This document shows positions 1 through 7,679 of a DNA stretch of 64,000 nucleotides, in pieces (positions within the stretch are counted from its first letter, which is position 1; every line of letters begins with the position of its first letter). The DNA is from an uncultured Muribaculaceae bacterium (lineage in GTDB: Bacteria > Bacteroidota > Bacteroidia > Bacteroidales > Muribaculaceae): contig CAJTKG010000002.1 in the NCBI GenBank assembly GCA_910576935.1, positions 1-64,000 on the forward strand, written 5' to 3'. Below the pieces are notes generated by a model. That model was given only the letters and a program-made list of their open reading frames with translations, searched no databases and was not told the DNA's origin. The translations under genes were made by a program, and so were the position numbers.

Positions 1-63
1 TACCACAAGGTCGAATATCTCGGAATAAGGACTCAGATCAAGACACCGTTGTTGTTGCAGCAT
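1..63 (-). CDS. IS1182-like transposase, N-terminal fragment cut by the window edge
   Basis: Only the first 21 codons are visible, starting from ATG at 61-63 and running off the left edge. The peptide begins MLQQQRCLDLSPYSEIFDLV, which resembles the N-terminus of IS1182/IS4-type DDE transposases of Bacteroidota, where a 'LSPYxxIyDlVvP' stretch precedes the catalytic domain. The rest of the gene and the far inverted repeat lie outside the window, so whether it is intact cannot be judged. Confidence 0.55.
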   Translation of the reverse strand, partial: MLQQQRCLDLSPYSEIFDLVV

Positions 64-427
64 AGTTGTGATTGATGTTAATTATACTGCTAATATACTG
101 AAAATGCATGAAATATGCAACTTTTATCAGATAAATTCCTCAACAGCACATCTCCTTTTTTCAATATCCTGCAAAGACTCATAAAGTCGTATTCGCATAA
201 AATATGAAAATCGTAGAATATACCGATTTAATCCGGTTTGGGAGGCCTTTAATCTCTGTGACATATTATTTATTATTGCTCTGAGCTTAATCGCCCATTT
301 CTTCGTCAGCCTCGGCCTCCCGGTCATCACTCAAAAACACAACAAAATCAAGCAATTATGCGCTACTCCCCATCCTCATCCCCCTAAAAATCGTCCCCGA
401 CACCGATCCCCCGCCACGACCACGATA
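64..427. other. Non-coding stretch upstream of the transposase
   Basis: A 364-base AT-rich stretch without a convincing gene. A 67-codon minus-strand frame at 127-330 is arginine- and lysine-rich and resembles nothing I know; it may be a chance frame or a small remnant. The stretch 366-391 is nearly identical (24 of 26 bases) to 39313-39338, just outside the 68-bp repeat that follows. The element's terminal inverted repeat should lie here, but without its other end I cannot place it. Confidence 0.4.
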
Positions 428-495
428 GCGGCAGACATCCCCGCGCGTCTAAACCGACCAAACCGATGTCAAACGTACATTGACATCGTTGTTAC
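428..495. repeat. 68-bp dispersed repeat, copy 1
   Basis: Matches 39357-39424 in the same orientation at 65 of 68 positions. It starts gcggcagacatccccgcgcg and ends ttgttac. This copy abuts the stop codon of tyrA (TAA at 496-498 on the minus strand), so it lies immediately downstream of the Phe/Tyr operon. Neither copy encodes a plausible protein. Confidence 0.85.
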
Positions 496-1269
496 TTATT
501 TTATATTCTCTCTTATGCGGTCGAGGAAGGCTTTGAGGACGGTGCTGTCGTGAGATTCGATGATTGAGCGCAGCTCGGTTAGACGTTCCTGTATCAGGTC
601 GAGCTGTTGCGGAGTGTTGGGGTTGAAAAGAATCTCGCACAGCAGGTAATCGTCTTCGCTCATCAGCCCTTGTGCGATGGCCATGTGACGTTTGAATGTC
701 GTGCCCGGTGCCGACTGATGTTTCATCACGGCGCCGAAGACCAGCGTTGATGCAAATGGTATCGACAGCGAGTAGGCTATTGTTTCGTCGTGTTGGGCAA
801 AAGTATACTCCTCGATGTGCAACCCGAGACGGCTGTAGATGTCGCGGAAGAAGACTTTGCCGAGATGGTCGCCCTCGCTGATTATGATGGCGTTTTCGTT
901 CGAGAGATTGCTCAGAGAGGCGAATGTCGGGCCAAACATGGGGTGGGTTGATACGAAAGGATGACCGCACGTGGCATAGAACTCCGGCAGTCCTGTCTTC
1001 ACCGACGATATATCGCTGAGTATGGCGCGTTTCGGCAGATAAGGCATAGCCTTCTCGAAGGCGTCGACGGTATATTTGACTGTGGCGGCGTTGATGACGA
1101 GCTCGGGAGCGAAGTCTTTGACTTCGGCGAGGTCTTGAAACCGCTCTGCGTTGAAGGTGAAGCGCAGGCGTCGCGGATCCGGGTCGTAGACGGCAACCTC
1201 GTGATCGAATGACAGCAGGTCGCAGAAAAACGACCCCATTTTGCCGGCTCCGAGTATAAGGATTTTCAT
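496..1269 (-). CDS. tyrA: Prephenate dehydrogenase
   Basis: 257 residues. TyrA oxidatively decarboxylates prephenate to 4-hydroxyphenylpyruvate, the committed step to tyrosine, with NAD(P) as acceptor. The N-terminal Rossmann fold has GAGKMG at residues 7-12; the substrate-site motif STHPMFGP is at 107-114 and the helical dimerisation half follows. It lacks a chorismate mutase or ACT domain; the mutase activity is fused to the upstream DAHP synthase instead. It is the last gene of the pheA operon, 48 bases after its neighbour, so its expression should follow the aromatic attenuator at 4501-4649. The 68-bp repeat begins right after its stop. Confidence 0.93.
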   Translation of the reverse strand: MKILILGAGKMGSFFCDLLSFDHEVAVYDPDPRRLRFTFNAERFQDLAEVKDFAPELVINAATVKYTVDAFEKAMPYLPKRAILSDISSVKTGLPEFYATCGHPFVSTHPMFGPTFASLSNLSNENAIIISEGDHLGKVFFRDIYSRLGLHIEEYTFAQHDETIAYSLSIPFASTLVFGAVMKHQSAPGTTFKRHMAIAQGLMSEDDYLLCEILFNPNTPQQLDLIQERLTELRSIIESHDSTVLKAFLDRIRENIK

Positions 1270-1317
1270 GTCGTAAATCGTTTTATTAGGCCTTGGTTTA
1301 ACTATTATTATCCTCCT

Positions 1318-2394
1318 CTAAAGCGGGCGTCCGTTGACGACCTCGATCTGCTGGCGCACCGACTCTTCGTGTATCGCGGCAAGCACCGTTTTCATGAATT
1401 CCGGGGCCATGCCGAGGCTTTCGGCAGCTTTGACACGGCGTTGCATCAGATCGCTGTAACGTCCCGCCTGGATGACAGGCATGGAGTGCTCTTTTTTATA
1501 CTGGCCGATTTCGCGTGCCACGTGCATACGTTTGTCGAGTAGCTCGATGAGGTCGTCGTCGATGCGGTCGATCTGCTGACGGAGCAGTGCAAGACTCTCG
1601 GTCGACGTCGACTTGTCGCGCAGCACGAGGGTGTGAAGTATGAAGTTGAGCACTTCGGGCGTTATCTGCTGGGCCTTGTCGCTCCAGGCACAGTCGGGGT
1701 CGCAATGGCTTTCTATGATCAGCCCCGAGAAGCTCATATCAAGGGCTTGCTGCGATATCGAAGCTACGAGCTCGCGTTTGCCGCCGATGTGGCTGGGGTC
1801 GCAGAACACGGGCAGCTTGGGGTAGCGGCGTCTCAGCTCGATGGGTATGCGCCATTGAGGCATGTTGCGGTAGAGGTGCTTGCCGTATGCGCTGAAGCCG
1901 CGGTGAATGGCGCCGATGCGATGTATGCCTGCGTTGTAGATGCGCTGCATTGCTCCGATCCATAGTTCGAGATCGGGGTTGACGGGATTTTTGACCAGAA
2001 CGGGCAGGTCGGCGCCGGTTTCCCTGAGGGCATCGGCTATCTCCTGCATGGCAAATGGATTGGCTGAGGTTCGTGCGCCTATCCAAAGCACGTCAACTCC
2101 CGCGGCTACAGCCTGTATGACATGCTGGCGCGTGGCTACCTCGGTCGCGGTCATCATGCCGGTCTCGGTCTTGACCTTCGCGAGCCATTCGAGACCTTTC
2201 TCGCCGACGCCTTCAAAGCCCCCGGGATGGGTGCGGGGTTTCCAGATGCCGGCCCTGAAGATTTTTATGCCGTTTTCAGCGAGCCGGTGGGCGGTATCAA
2301 GTACCTGTTCTTCGGTCTCGGCACTGCACGGGCCGGCTATTATGATAGGTTTGCTGCTGTTTATTTCGGGAAATAGTCCTTTTAAATCGTCCAT
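1318..2394 (-). CDS. Bifunctional 3-deoxy-7-phosphoheptulonate synthase / chorismate mutase
   Basis: 358 residues. The N-terminal part (about 15-255) is a class I DAHP synthase barrel, which condenses phosphoenolpyruvate and erythrose 4-phosphate at the entry to the shikimate pathway; it shows AGPCSAE at 20-26 and KPRTHPGGFEG from 52. The C-terminal part (about 265-350) is an AroQ-type chorismate mutase helix bundle, with the LRxxIDxIDxxLIxLLxxR pattern, converting chorismate to prephenate. First and branch-point steps are thus on one chain, so the mutase half may also confer feedback control on the synthase, as known for such fusions. Seven bases separate it from the aminotransferase gene upstream. 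Confidence 0.93.
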   Translation of the reverse strand: MDDLKGLFPEINSSKPIIIAGPCSAETEEQVLDTAHRLAENGIKIFRAGIWKPRTHPGGFEGVGEKGLEWLAKVKTETGMMTATEVATRQHVIQAVAAGVDVLWIGARTSANPFAMQEIADALRETGADLPVLVKNPVNPDLELWIGAMQRIYNAGIHRIGAIHRGFSAYGKHLYRNMPQWRIPIELRRRYPKLPVFCDPSHIGGKRELVASISQQALDMSFSGLIIESHCDPDCAWSDKAQQITPEVLNFILHTLVLRDKSTSTESLALLRQQIDRIDDDLIELLDKRMHVAREIGQYKKEHSMPVIQAGRYSDLMQRRVKAAESLGMAPEFMKTVLAAIHEESVRQQIEVVNGRPL

Positions 2395-2401
2395 ATTGTC
2401 G

Positions 2402-3589
2402 TTATATTTTACGGTTTCGGGGATTGAATTCTTTTATGCGGTCGAGGGCACGCTCAAGATTCTCGGGTTTGGCGCATAGCGATATGCGTATATAGCGTTC
2501 GCCGTTTTTGCCGAAGATAAACCCGGGGGTCAGAAACACCCGAGCTTCATAGAAAAGGGCGTCGGCAAGAGCCTCTGACGAAGATACGGCCTCCGGGATG
2601 CGTCCCCACAGAAACATGCCTCGCTGTTGCGGGTCGTAAGTGCACCCGAGTTCATCCATGATCTGTTCGGCCAGACGGCGGCGTTCGCCATAGACGCTGT
2701 TGATCTGCGCATACCAGTCGTCGCCTGCTTTCAGGGCTTCGGCGGCAGCGAGCATCACGGGTTTGAACTGCCCCGAGTCGATGTTGCTCTTGACCTTGAG
2801 CAGCCATGAGATAAACTCGGCGTTCGATGCCACCATCGCCACACGCCAGCCCGCCATGTTATGGCTCTTGCTCAGCGAGTTCATTTCGATAACGATGTCT
2901 TTTGCCCCCTCGATCGAGAGCATGCTCATAGGTTTGTCATTGAGTATGAAGCTGTAGGGATTATCGTGGGCTATAACGATATTGTGGCGCCGGCCGAAAT
3001 CTACAAGACGTTTGAATGTTGCGAGGTCGGCCCGGCGTCCCGTCGGCATATGTGGATAGTTGACCCACATGAGCTTGATCCTGTCGAGCGGCAGGTGTTC
3101 GAGGGCGTCGAAGTCGGGCAGCCAGTCTCCTTCTTCGGTCAGGTCATAGTTGTATATCTCGGCTCCTACCAGACGGCTGATCGAGGTGTAAGTCGGATAG
3201 CCCGGGTCAGGCACCAATACTCCGTCGCCGGGGTTGAGGAAGGCGAGCGATATGTGGAGTATGCCCTCTTTCGAGCCTATGAGAGGTTGTATCTCGCCCG
3301 ACGGGTCGAGCGTCACGCCATATCGGGCCGCATACCATTCGGCAAAACTTTTGCGCAACTCCGGCAGACCTATGTGGGGCTGATAGCTGTGGCTGTCGCT
3401 CCGGCGTGCCTCACGGCAGAGCGTTTCGATGACGGCATCCGACGGCGGACAGTCCGGTCCTCCGATGCCGAGCGAGATGATGTCGCGGCCCTCGGCGTTG
3501 AGACGGGCGAGTTCTTTGAGCTTGCGCGAGAAATAATATTCTTTGATGCGTCCGACACGGTCAGACGGTTGGATATTCAACGAAGACAT
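2402..3589 (-). CDS. PLP-dependent aminotransferase, probably aromatic/aspartate type
   Basis: 395 residues, fold-type I class I/II aminotransferase. The PLP-binding lysine is Lys241 in NSLSKSHNMAGWR, and the N-P-T/N-equivalent segment reads NYPHMPTGR. The family includes LL-diaminopimelate and aspartate aminotransferases. Position between pheA and the DAHP synthase fusion suggests it transaminates phenylpyruvate and 4-hydroxyphenylpyruvate (or prephenate) in the last steps to Phe and Tyr; substrate is inferred from context. Start MSSLNIQP fits, 52 bases after the pheA stop. Confidence 0.87.
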   Translation of the reverse strand: MSSLNIQPSDRVGRIKEYYFSRKLKELARLNAEGRDIISLGIGGPDCPPSDAVIETLCREARRSDSHSYQPHIGLPELRKSFAEWYAARYGVTLDPSGEIQPLIGSKEGILHISLAFLNPGDGVLVPDPGYPTYTSISRLVGAEIYNYDLTEEGDWLPDFDALEHLPLDRIKLMWVNYPHMPTGRRADLATFKRLVDFGRRHNIVIAHDNPYSFILNDKPMSMLSIEGAKDIVIEMNSLSKSHNMAGWRVAMVASNAEFISWLLKVKSNIDSGQFKPVMLAAAEALKAGDDWYAQINSVYGERRRLAEQIMDELGCTYDPQQRGMFLWGRIPEAVSSSEALADALFYEARVFLTPGFIFGKNGERYIRISLCAKPENLERALDRIKEFNPRNRKI

Positions 3590-3641
3590 ATATAGAAAAT
3601 TAATTTTTAGTTCGTAATTCTTATCTCGTGGTTTTTACTTC

Positions 3642-4496
3642 TTAGCTCTTGGCTATCCCCTCGCAGTATTCGCCGAGCACGGTCAGTTCGTTGGTCAGCG
3701 GCCTTACGGCGTCGATTGCCTGATGGTAGCGCACGATGCTGTTGAACGTCAGGTCGACATAAAAACGATACTCCCATTCGCGTCCGATTATCGGCATCGA
3801 CTGTATCTTCGACAGATTCATGTCATAGAACGACAATATCGTCAACACTTTCGACAGTGCGCCGTTGCTGTGGGGCAACGTGAATACTATCGAAGCCTTG
3901 TCGATCAAGCTTTCGGCCGGACCTATCTCCGAAGCCAGCAGGGCGTTTGTGACTATCAGAAAACGTGTGAAGTTGCGGCGGTTGGTCTCTATGCCGCGCT
4001 CAAGGATTTCAAGACCGTAGAGACCGGCGGCATATTCGCCGCAAACGGCGGCATGACCCGTCAGAGAGTTTTCGGCGATCTCGCGGGCACTTCCGGCGGT
4101 GTCAAACTTCTCTATCATCTTGAGATTGGGGTGGCGGCGAAGATATTGCTCACACTGCATCAAAGCCATGGGGTGAGAGTTTACTTCGCTCAGACTGTCG
4201 ATGCTCTGCCCCGGGAGAGCTGCCAGCACGTGCGATATTCTCATCTTATATTCGCCTATGATGCGCTGGCTGCTCTGACGCAGCATCTCGTGATTTTGCA
4301 GAAGACTGCCGGCGATAGTGTTTTCTATGGCGACGATTCCAACGAGCGACGCGTCTGAGTCGAGGGCGTCAAACATCTCGGCGAAAGTGTCGAAAGGTAG
4401 AGTCGTCACCTCCCGGCCGGCGAAATACTCTCGCGCGGCAGCGTCGTGGAAGCATCCCGCCACACCCTGTATCGTTACTTTTAGATCTTTGGTCAT
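3642..4496 (-). CDS. pheA: Prephenate dehydratase with ACT domain
   Basis: 284 residues. It converts prephenate to phenylpyruvate. The catalytic periplasmic-binding-like part spans about 1-185, with IENTIAGS near 57 and the hallmark NFTRF around 174-178. A C-terminal ACT domain (about 205-280) has the GALSKVL segment used for Phe binding, predicting allosteric inhibition. It is a monofunctional dehydratase: no mutase part is present. It is the first structural gene after the leader; its ATG at 4494-4496 lies 14 bases behind the attenuator hairpin. Confidence 0.94.
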   Translation of the reverse strand: MTKDLKVTIQGVAGCFHDAAAREYFAGREVTTLPFDTFAEMFDALDSDASLVGIVAIENTIAGSLLQNHEMLRQSSQRIIGEYKMRISHVLAALPGQSIDSLSEVNSHPMALMQCEQYLRRHPNLKMIEKFDTAGSAREIAENSLTGHAAVCGEYAAGLYGLEILERGIETNRRNFTRFLIVTNALLASEIGPAESLIDKASIVFTLPHSNGALSKVLTILSFYDMNLSKIQSMPIIGREWEYRFYVDLTFNSIVRYHQAIDAVRPLTNELTVLGEYCEGIAKS

Positions 4497-4500
4497 TGAA

Positions 4501-4596
4501 TTAAAAATAAAATCCCGTCATGAGCATTTCGTGACGGGATTGATTATACTGTTGATTTGTTGTTGTCTCGGATTATTCGCATATTAAAATCCCGTC
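4501..4596 (-). promoter_or_regulatory. Terminator/antiterminator of the aromatic leader
   Basis: In the minus-strand transcript three segments can pair alternatively. Segment 1 (GACGGGAUU, 4596-4588) covers the last codons of the leader peptide. Segment 2 (AAUCCCGUCA, 4541-4532) can pair with segment 1, or with segment 3 (UGACGGGAUU, 4520-4511). The 2:3 hairpin has a 10-bp stem and is followed by UUUUAUUUUU, so it is a good intrinsic terminator directly before pheA. A ribosome that finishes the leader would cover segment 1 and allow termination; one stalled at the Tyr/Phe codons would leave segment 1 free to block it. Confidence 0.85.
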
Positions 4597-4649
4597 CTGA
4601 CTGCCGAGTAAGGATAAAAAGAATAATAATATGCGTAAAATCGTGTCAT
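4584..4649 (-). CDS. Phe/Tyr leader peptide
   Basis: A 21-codon frame from ATG (4647-4649) to TAA (4584-4586). The peptide begins MTRFYAYYYSFYPYS and has six Tyr and three Phe among 21 residues. It lies between a good promoter and the terminator in front of pheA, and its last codons form the antiterminator strand, the classic arrangement of an attenuation leader. The start has no Shine-Dalgarno, normal for this phylum. Too short for automatic gene calling. Confidence 0.85.
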   Translation of the reverse strand: MTRFYAYYYSFYPYSAVRTGF

Positions 4650-4668
4650 ATTGTCATTGATTTGCTTG

Positions 4669-4700
4669 CAAAGCTATGATATTATTTCGTAACAACCAAA
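4669..4700 (-). promoter_or_regulatory. Promoter of the Phe/Tyr operon
   Basis: On the minus strand, TTTG at 4700-4697 (-33 box) and TAGCTTTG at 4676-4669 (-7 box) are 20 bases apart, matching the Bacteroidota sigma consensus. Transcription should start near 4662, about a dozen bases before the leader peptide ATG. Confidence 0.75.
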
Positions 4701-4779
4701 TTTCTTTTCAAAAAACTTGATAAATAATATATAAACTCTTGACAAAAATGTCTCAAAGTCACTGTCCTCGCTGACATTA

Positions 4780-5170
4780 TCATCGGTTAACATAAGTTTT
4801 TGTCGGAACATCCAAGCTCGAGAATCCCAAGGGCGAGGTGGGGCGCGTGGCGGCGGCCGTGGAAGTCGTATTCGTCACGGCCGTCGGCGCCGAGCCATTC
4901 TTTGCCGCCGTAAAGCCGCTGCATGTCGGCGGGTCGCCGCCACGGCTGACTGTAGGGATAGTAGCCGGTGTGACTGACGATGTTGCCGCGCGAGTCGACG
5001 ACGCCGGTGATGTTGCCCTGATAGTCGGCCAACTCGTAATGCGCCGTCCGCGGACTCTCGGGCCAAACCTGACGGTCAGGCCACGGTATGGTAGGAATGC
5101 TGCTGTCTTGCGGAGACGCAAGATTGGCGAAAAACAGACAGGAAACGACGGCAAAGAGCAGTTTCTCCAC
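4780..5170 (-). pseudogene. RHS-repeat core fragment with signal peptide, frameshifted
   Basis: From a GTG at 5168-5170 the frame reads VEKLLFAVVSCLFFANLAS, a signal peptide, then the end of an RHS core: YELADYQGNITGVVDSRGN, YYPYSQPW, LYGGKEW and EYDFHGRR. The expected DPxLGRFSSLDP block is split: after HLALG the matching FSSLDVPTKTY lies in another frame, and the gene ends at once. So this is a short stub of an RHS protein with a frameshift near 4840 and no toxin tip. The ATG at 5230 lies inside the promoter and is not the start. Confidence 0.6.
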
Positions 5171-5199
5171 GGCAAGAAGGCATAATGTGGTTCTATCTG

Positions 5200-5231
5200 C
5201 AAATATAAACGCTTGGGCCTCAATTTGCAAA
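5200..5231 (-). promoter_or_regulatory. Promoter in front of the RHS stub
   Basis: TTTG at 5231-5228 and TATATTTG at 5207-5200 on the minus strand, 20 bases apart. Start of transcription near 5193, about 20 bases before the GTG of the stub. Confidence 0.6.
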
Positions 5232-5282
5232 TATTTTGGTATTTATCTTGAAATGCTCAATCCAAAATTGCCCTGTCGAGGG

Positions 5283-7679
5283 TTATCGCAGGAATTCGGG
5301 GGCGAGGAGGTAGATGCCGAGTGAGATGCCGACGTTCCAGTTGCGGGCCGGATAGCTGGCGTAGTTGCAATAGCCTGTGAGGGTGGCGAAGGGGAATTGG
5401 TAGCAGATGTCAAGTTCGCCGTAGAATGACGGGTCGGCAAACGGTTTGCCGTAGTGCGGACGACTCTCCGTGTTGCCGAGTATCTTTTTGTAGGGCAGGA
5501 AACCGTGGAGATTTAGTCGCGCCGATATGTTGTCGTTATATTTGTAGACAGGCACAATGCCGGCGGCGATGAAGCTGTTGGCTCTGAAGGCGGGGTTGAA
5601 GCTGTTGTTTGACGCCGGGGTAGGGTTGTAGGCCGTCGCGGTGAGTATAGAGGCGTCGTAGCTGTCGGTGAGTTTGCGTGTCGATATCATGATGTCGCTT
5701 TCGAGTCCGAGCGAGATGTGTTGTCCGATGTCGAGATAGTTGCGTGTCTGTATCTCGCATTGCAGCCATTCAGGGTCTGATTTGGCAGCCGGAGCGTCGG
5801 CGGGAGTGAAGTGCGCTTTCGAACTTATGGCCTTGAAAGCGGCTCTATAGTATGCGCCTGTTGTTGGGAAATTGATATCATTGAGCGTGTTATGTAGGAA
5901 AGTTGCGCCTGCGGCAGCTGCATTCCGCGAGTAATGCGAGCGTCCGTTGATATAGCTGTCGAGCCGGTTGTTGCTGTAGAAACTCGACTCGGTGCGACCG
6001 TAGCCTGCCGTGATGTCGACTTTGGCGTGACGGCCTGTGGCGATGCTCCATTTGAGGTTGCCGTAATACTGTTTGTCGAGTATGAACGTCGGTAGTTTGT
6101 CTTCGAAGAAGAGTCGGTCGTTCTCATAGAATTTGCGGCGGGAGACGACAGCCTCGATGCAGAGCGACGAGGGTATGCCGGTTGCGAGTAACAGGCGTCC
6201 GTTGGCCATGGCGGCCATGTAGCTTTGACCTATCCAGGCGTTGATATCGGCACCTATCGATCTGAAACTCATAGTCGAGTAGCCGGCCGAAAGAAACAGA
6301 TAGCTGTTGCTCGACGATGTGATATAGCCGCCGAAGCCGGCTTTGAAGTCGTCTTTGACCGAAGCTTTGACGTTTAGGTCGAATAGACCGGTGCTGTCGT
6401 CATAAACGGCGTTGAGAGCCAGATCGCGTATTTTTCCCGACGATATCGCGCGGTAATATGCCTCGCGCGCCTCGGTGATGCCGAATGTGTCGGCCTTGTG
6501 GTTTCGGGTAAAGAGATATTTGAGATATTCGTTCTGATTGGGCGTGGCGCCGGTTACGCTCACCGAGTCAAATCTAAGATACGGACTTTGAGATTTGAAT
6601 ACGGCGCGACGCAGGCGACGGTCGGTCGGGTCGGAGCGCGTCGTGATGCGGCTTTTTATTGAGTCCATCATCGCCATGGCGTGGCGGTATCCTACGTCAT
6701 AGATGCGTTTGGCCTTGGGAAAGTCGAGCAGGCCGAATTCGTTGAGGTCGATGCGCAGTTTGATGCCCTCGTCGGCCGGCAGATTGTAGTCGTTGTTCTG
6801 GACAATCATGTTGCTCAGTTGGTCGACAATCGATGTCTGTGGACCGGTTTCGGCGGTAGAGACATCGACGCCTATCATGATCGACGGGGCGAAAGTCTGC
6901 CGCATGACGTCGACAGGAAAGTTGTCATAGATGCCGCCGTCATAGAGCAGGCAGCCGTCAATTTCTGTCGGCTGGAAGACGGCCGGGAAGCTCATCGATG
7001 CGCGTATGGCATCGCCAAGCGACCCCGATGAGAGCACTTTCTTGTGTTTGGCCGCTACATCAGAGGCCACGCAGCGGAAGGGCACCATCAGTCTGTCGAA
7101 ATTGCCGCCGCATTGTGCCGTATAGGCCGAGAAAAGATCCATGAAGGCGAAATTCATAGGCAGCGGTGAGATAATGCTCTGTGGTACCGCCGATTTAGTC
7201 GCGGCCGAGTCGCGTCGCAGGTTAAGGTTGACGCTCAATGACGTCGGCGTGGTCTTTTCGTCGGTGAGCAGAAATGTGAGGCGCGGGTCTATTCGGCCGG
7301 TCGACCAGTAGCTGAACGGCCGCGAGAGTATCAGCCCGAGCATTTCTTCGGGCGTATATCCGGCAGCATAAAGGCCGCCGACGATAGATCCCATTGATGT
7401 GCCGGTGATATAATCTATAGGGATGTCATTTTCTTCGAGAGCCTTGATGACGCCGATGTGGGCAATGCCTTTGGCACCACCGCCGCTGAGCACCAGGCCT
7501 ACCGACTGATGGCCTTCCCGGGCCGGCTCTGCAGCCGCCCCGGGAAATGTGCCCATCAAAAGCAGTAGAGCCGAGAAGATCGCAGTAAGACATCTCATCG
7601 TCATTGATCGCATGATTTTAAGCTCTGTGAGAATAGTTGAAATTATATTGATAACGCCGCTGCTACGGCTTTTGTTCAT
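5283..7679 (-). CDS. Patatin-like phospholipase with outer-membrane barrel (PlpD-like)
   Basis: 798 residues from the first ATG. A patatin domain shows the oxyanion loop SGGGAKGIAH, the nucleophile elbow GTSMGS and the catalytic DGGIYDNFP; a POTRA-like linker and a C-terminal part rich in alternating aromatic strands, ending LAPEFLR, suggest a 16-strand BamA/TamA-type barrel, as in PlpD and other type Vd autotransporters. It would hydrolyse phospholipids at the outer membrane or outside. The ATG at 7679 overlaps serB by four bases (ATGA), but a better signal peptide starts at the ATG at 7613 (MRSMTMRCLTAIFSALLLLM), so the mature start is uncertain. Last gene of the phosphatase operon. Confidence 0.88.
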   Translation of the reverse strand: MNKSRSSGVINIISTILTELKIMRSMTMRCLTAIFSALLLLMGTFPGAAAEPAREGHQSVGLVLSGGGAKGIAHIGVIKALEENDIPIDYITGTSMGSIVGGLYAAGYTPEEMLGLILSRPFSYWSTGRIDPRLTFLLTDEKTTPTSLSVNLNLRRDSAATKSAVPQSIISPLPMNFAFMDLFSAYTAQCGGNFDRLMVPFRCVASDVAAKHKKVLSSGSLGDAIRASMSFPAVFQPTEIDGCLLYDGGIYDNFPVDVMRQTFAPSIMIGVDVSTAETGPQTSIVDQLSNMIVQNNDYNLPADEGIKLRIDLNEFGLLDFPKAKRIYDVGYRHAMAMMDSIKSRITTRSDPTDRRLRRAVFKSQSPYLRFDSVSVTGATPNQNEYLKYLFTRNHKADTFGITEAREAYYRAISSGKIRDLALNAVYDDSTGLFDLNVKASVKDDFKAGFGGYITSSSNSYLFLSAGYSTMSFRSIGADINAWIGQSYMAAMANGRLLLATGIPSSLCIEAVVSRRKFYENDRLFFEDKLPTFILDKQYYGNLKWSIATGRHAKVDITAGYGRTESSFYSNNRLDSYINGRSHYSRNAAAAGATFLHNTLNDINFPTTGAYYRAAFKAISSKAHFTPADAPAAKSDPEWLQCEIQTRNYLDIGQHISLGLESDIMISTRKLTDSYDASILTATAYNPTPASNNSFNPAFRANSFIAAGIVPVYKYNDNISARLNLHGFLPYKKILGNTESRPHYGKPFADPSFYGELDICYQFPFATLTGYCNYASYPARNWNVGISLGIYLLAPEFLR

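Noticed and set aside
127..330. 67-codon minus-strand frame near the left edge
   Set aside because: No motif, promoter or neighbour supports it; kept only as part of the non-coding stretch.
449..970. 173-codon frame across the 68-bp repeat and tyrA
   Set aside because: Arg/His-rich shadow of tyrA in another frame.
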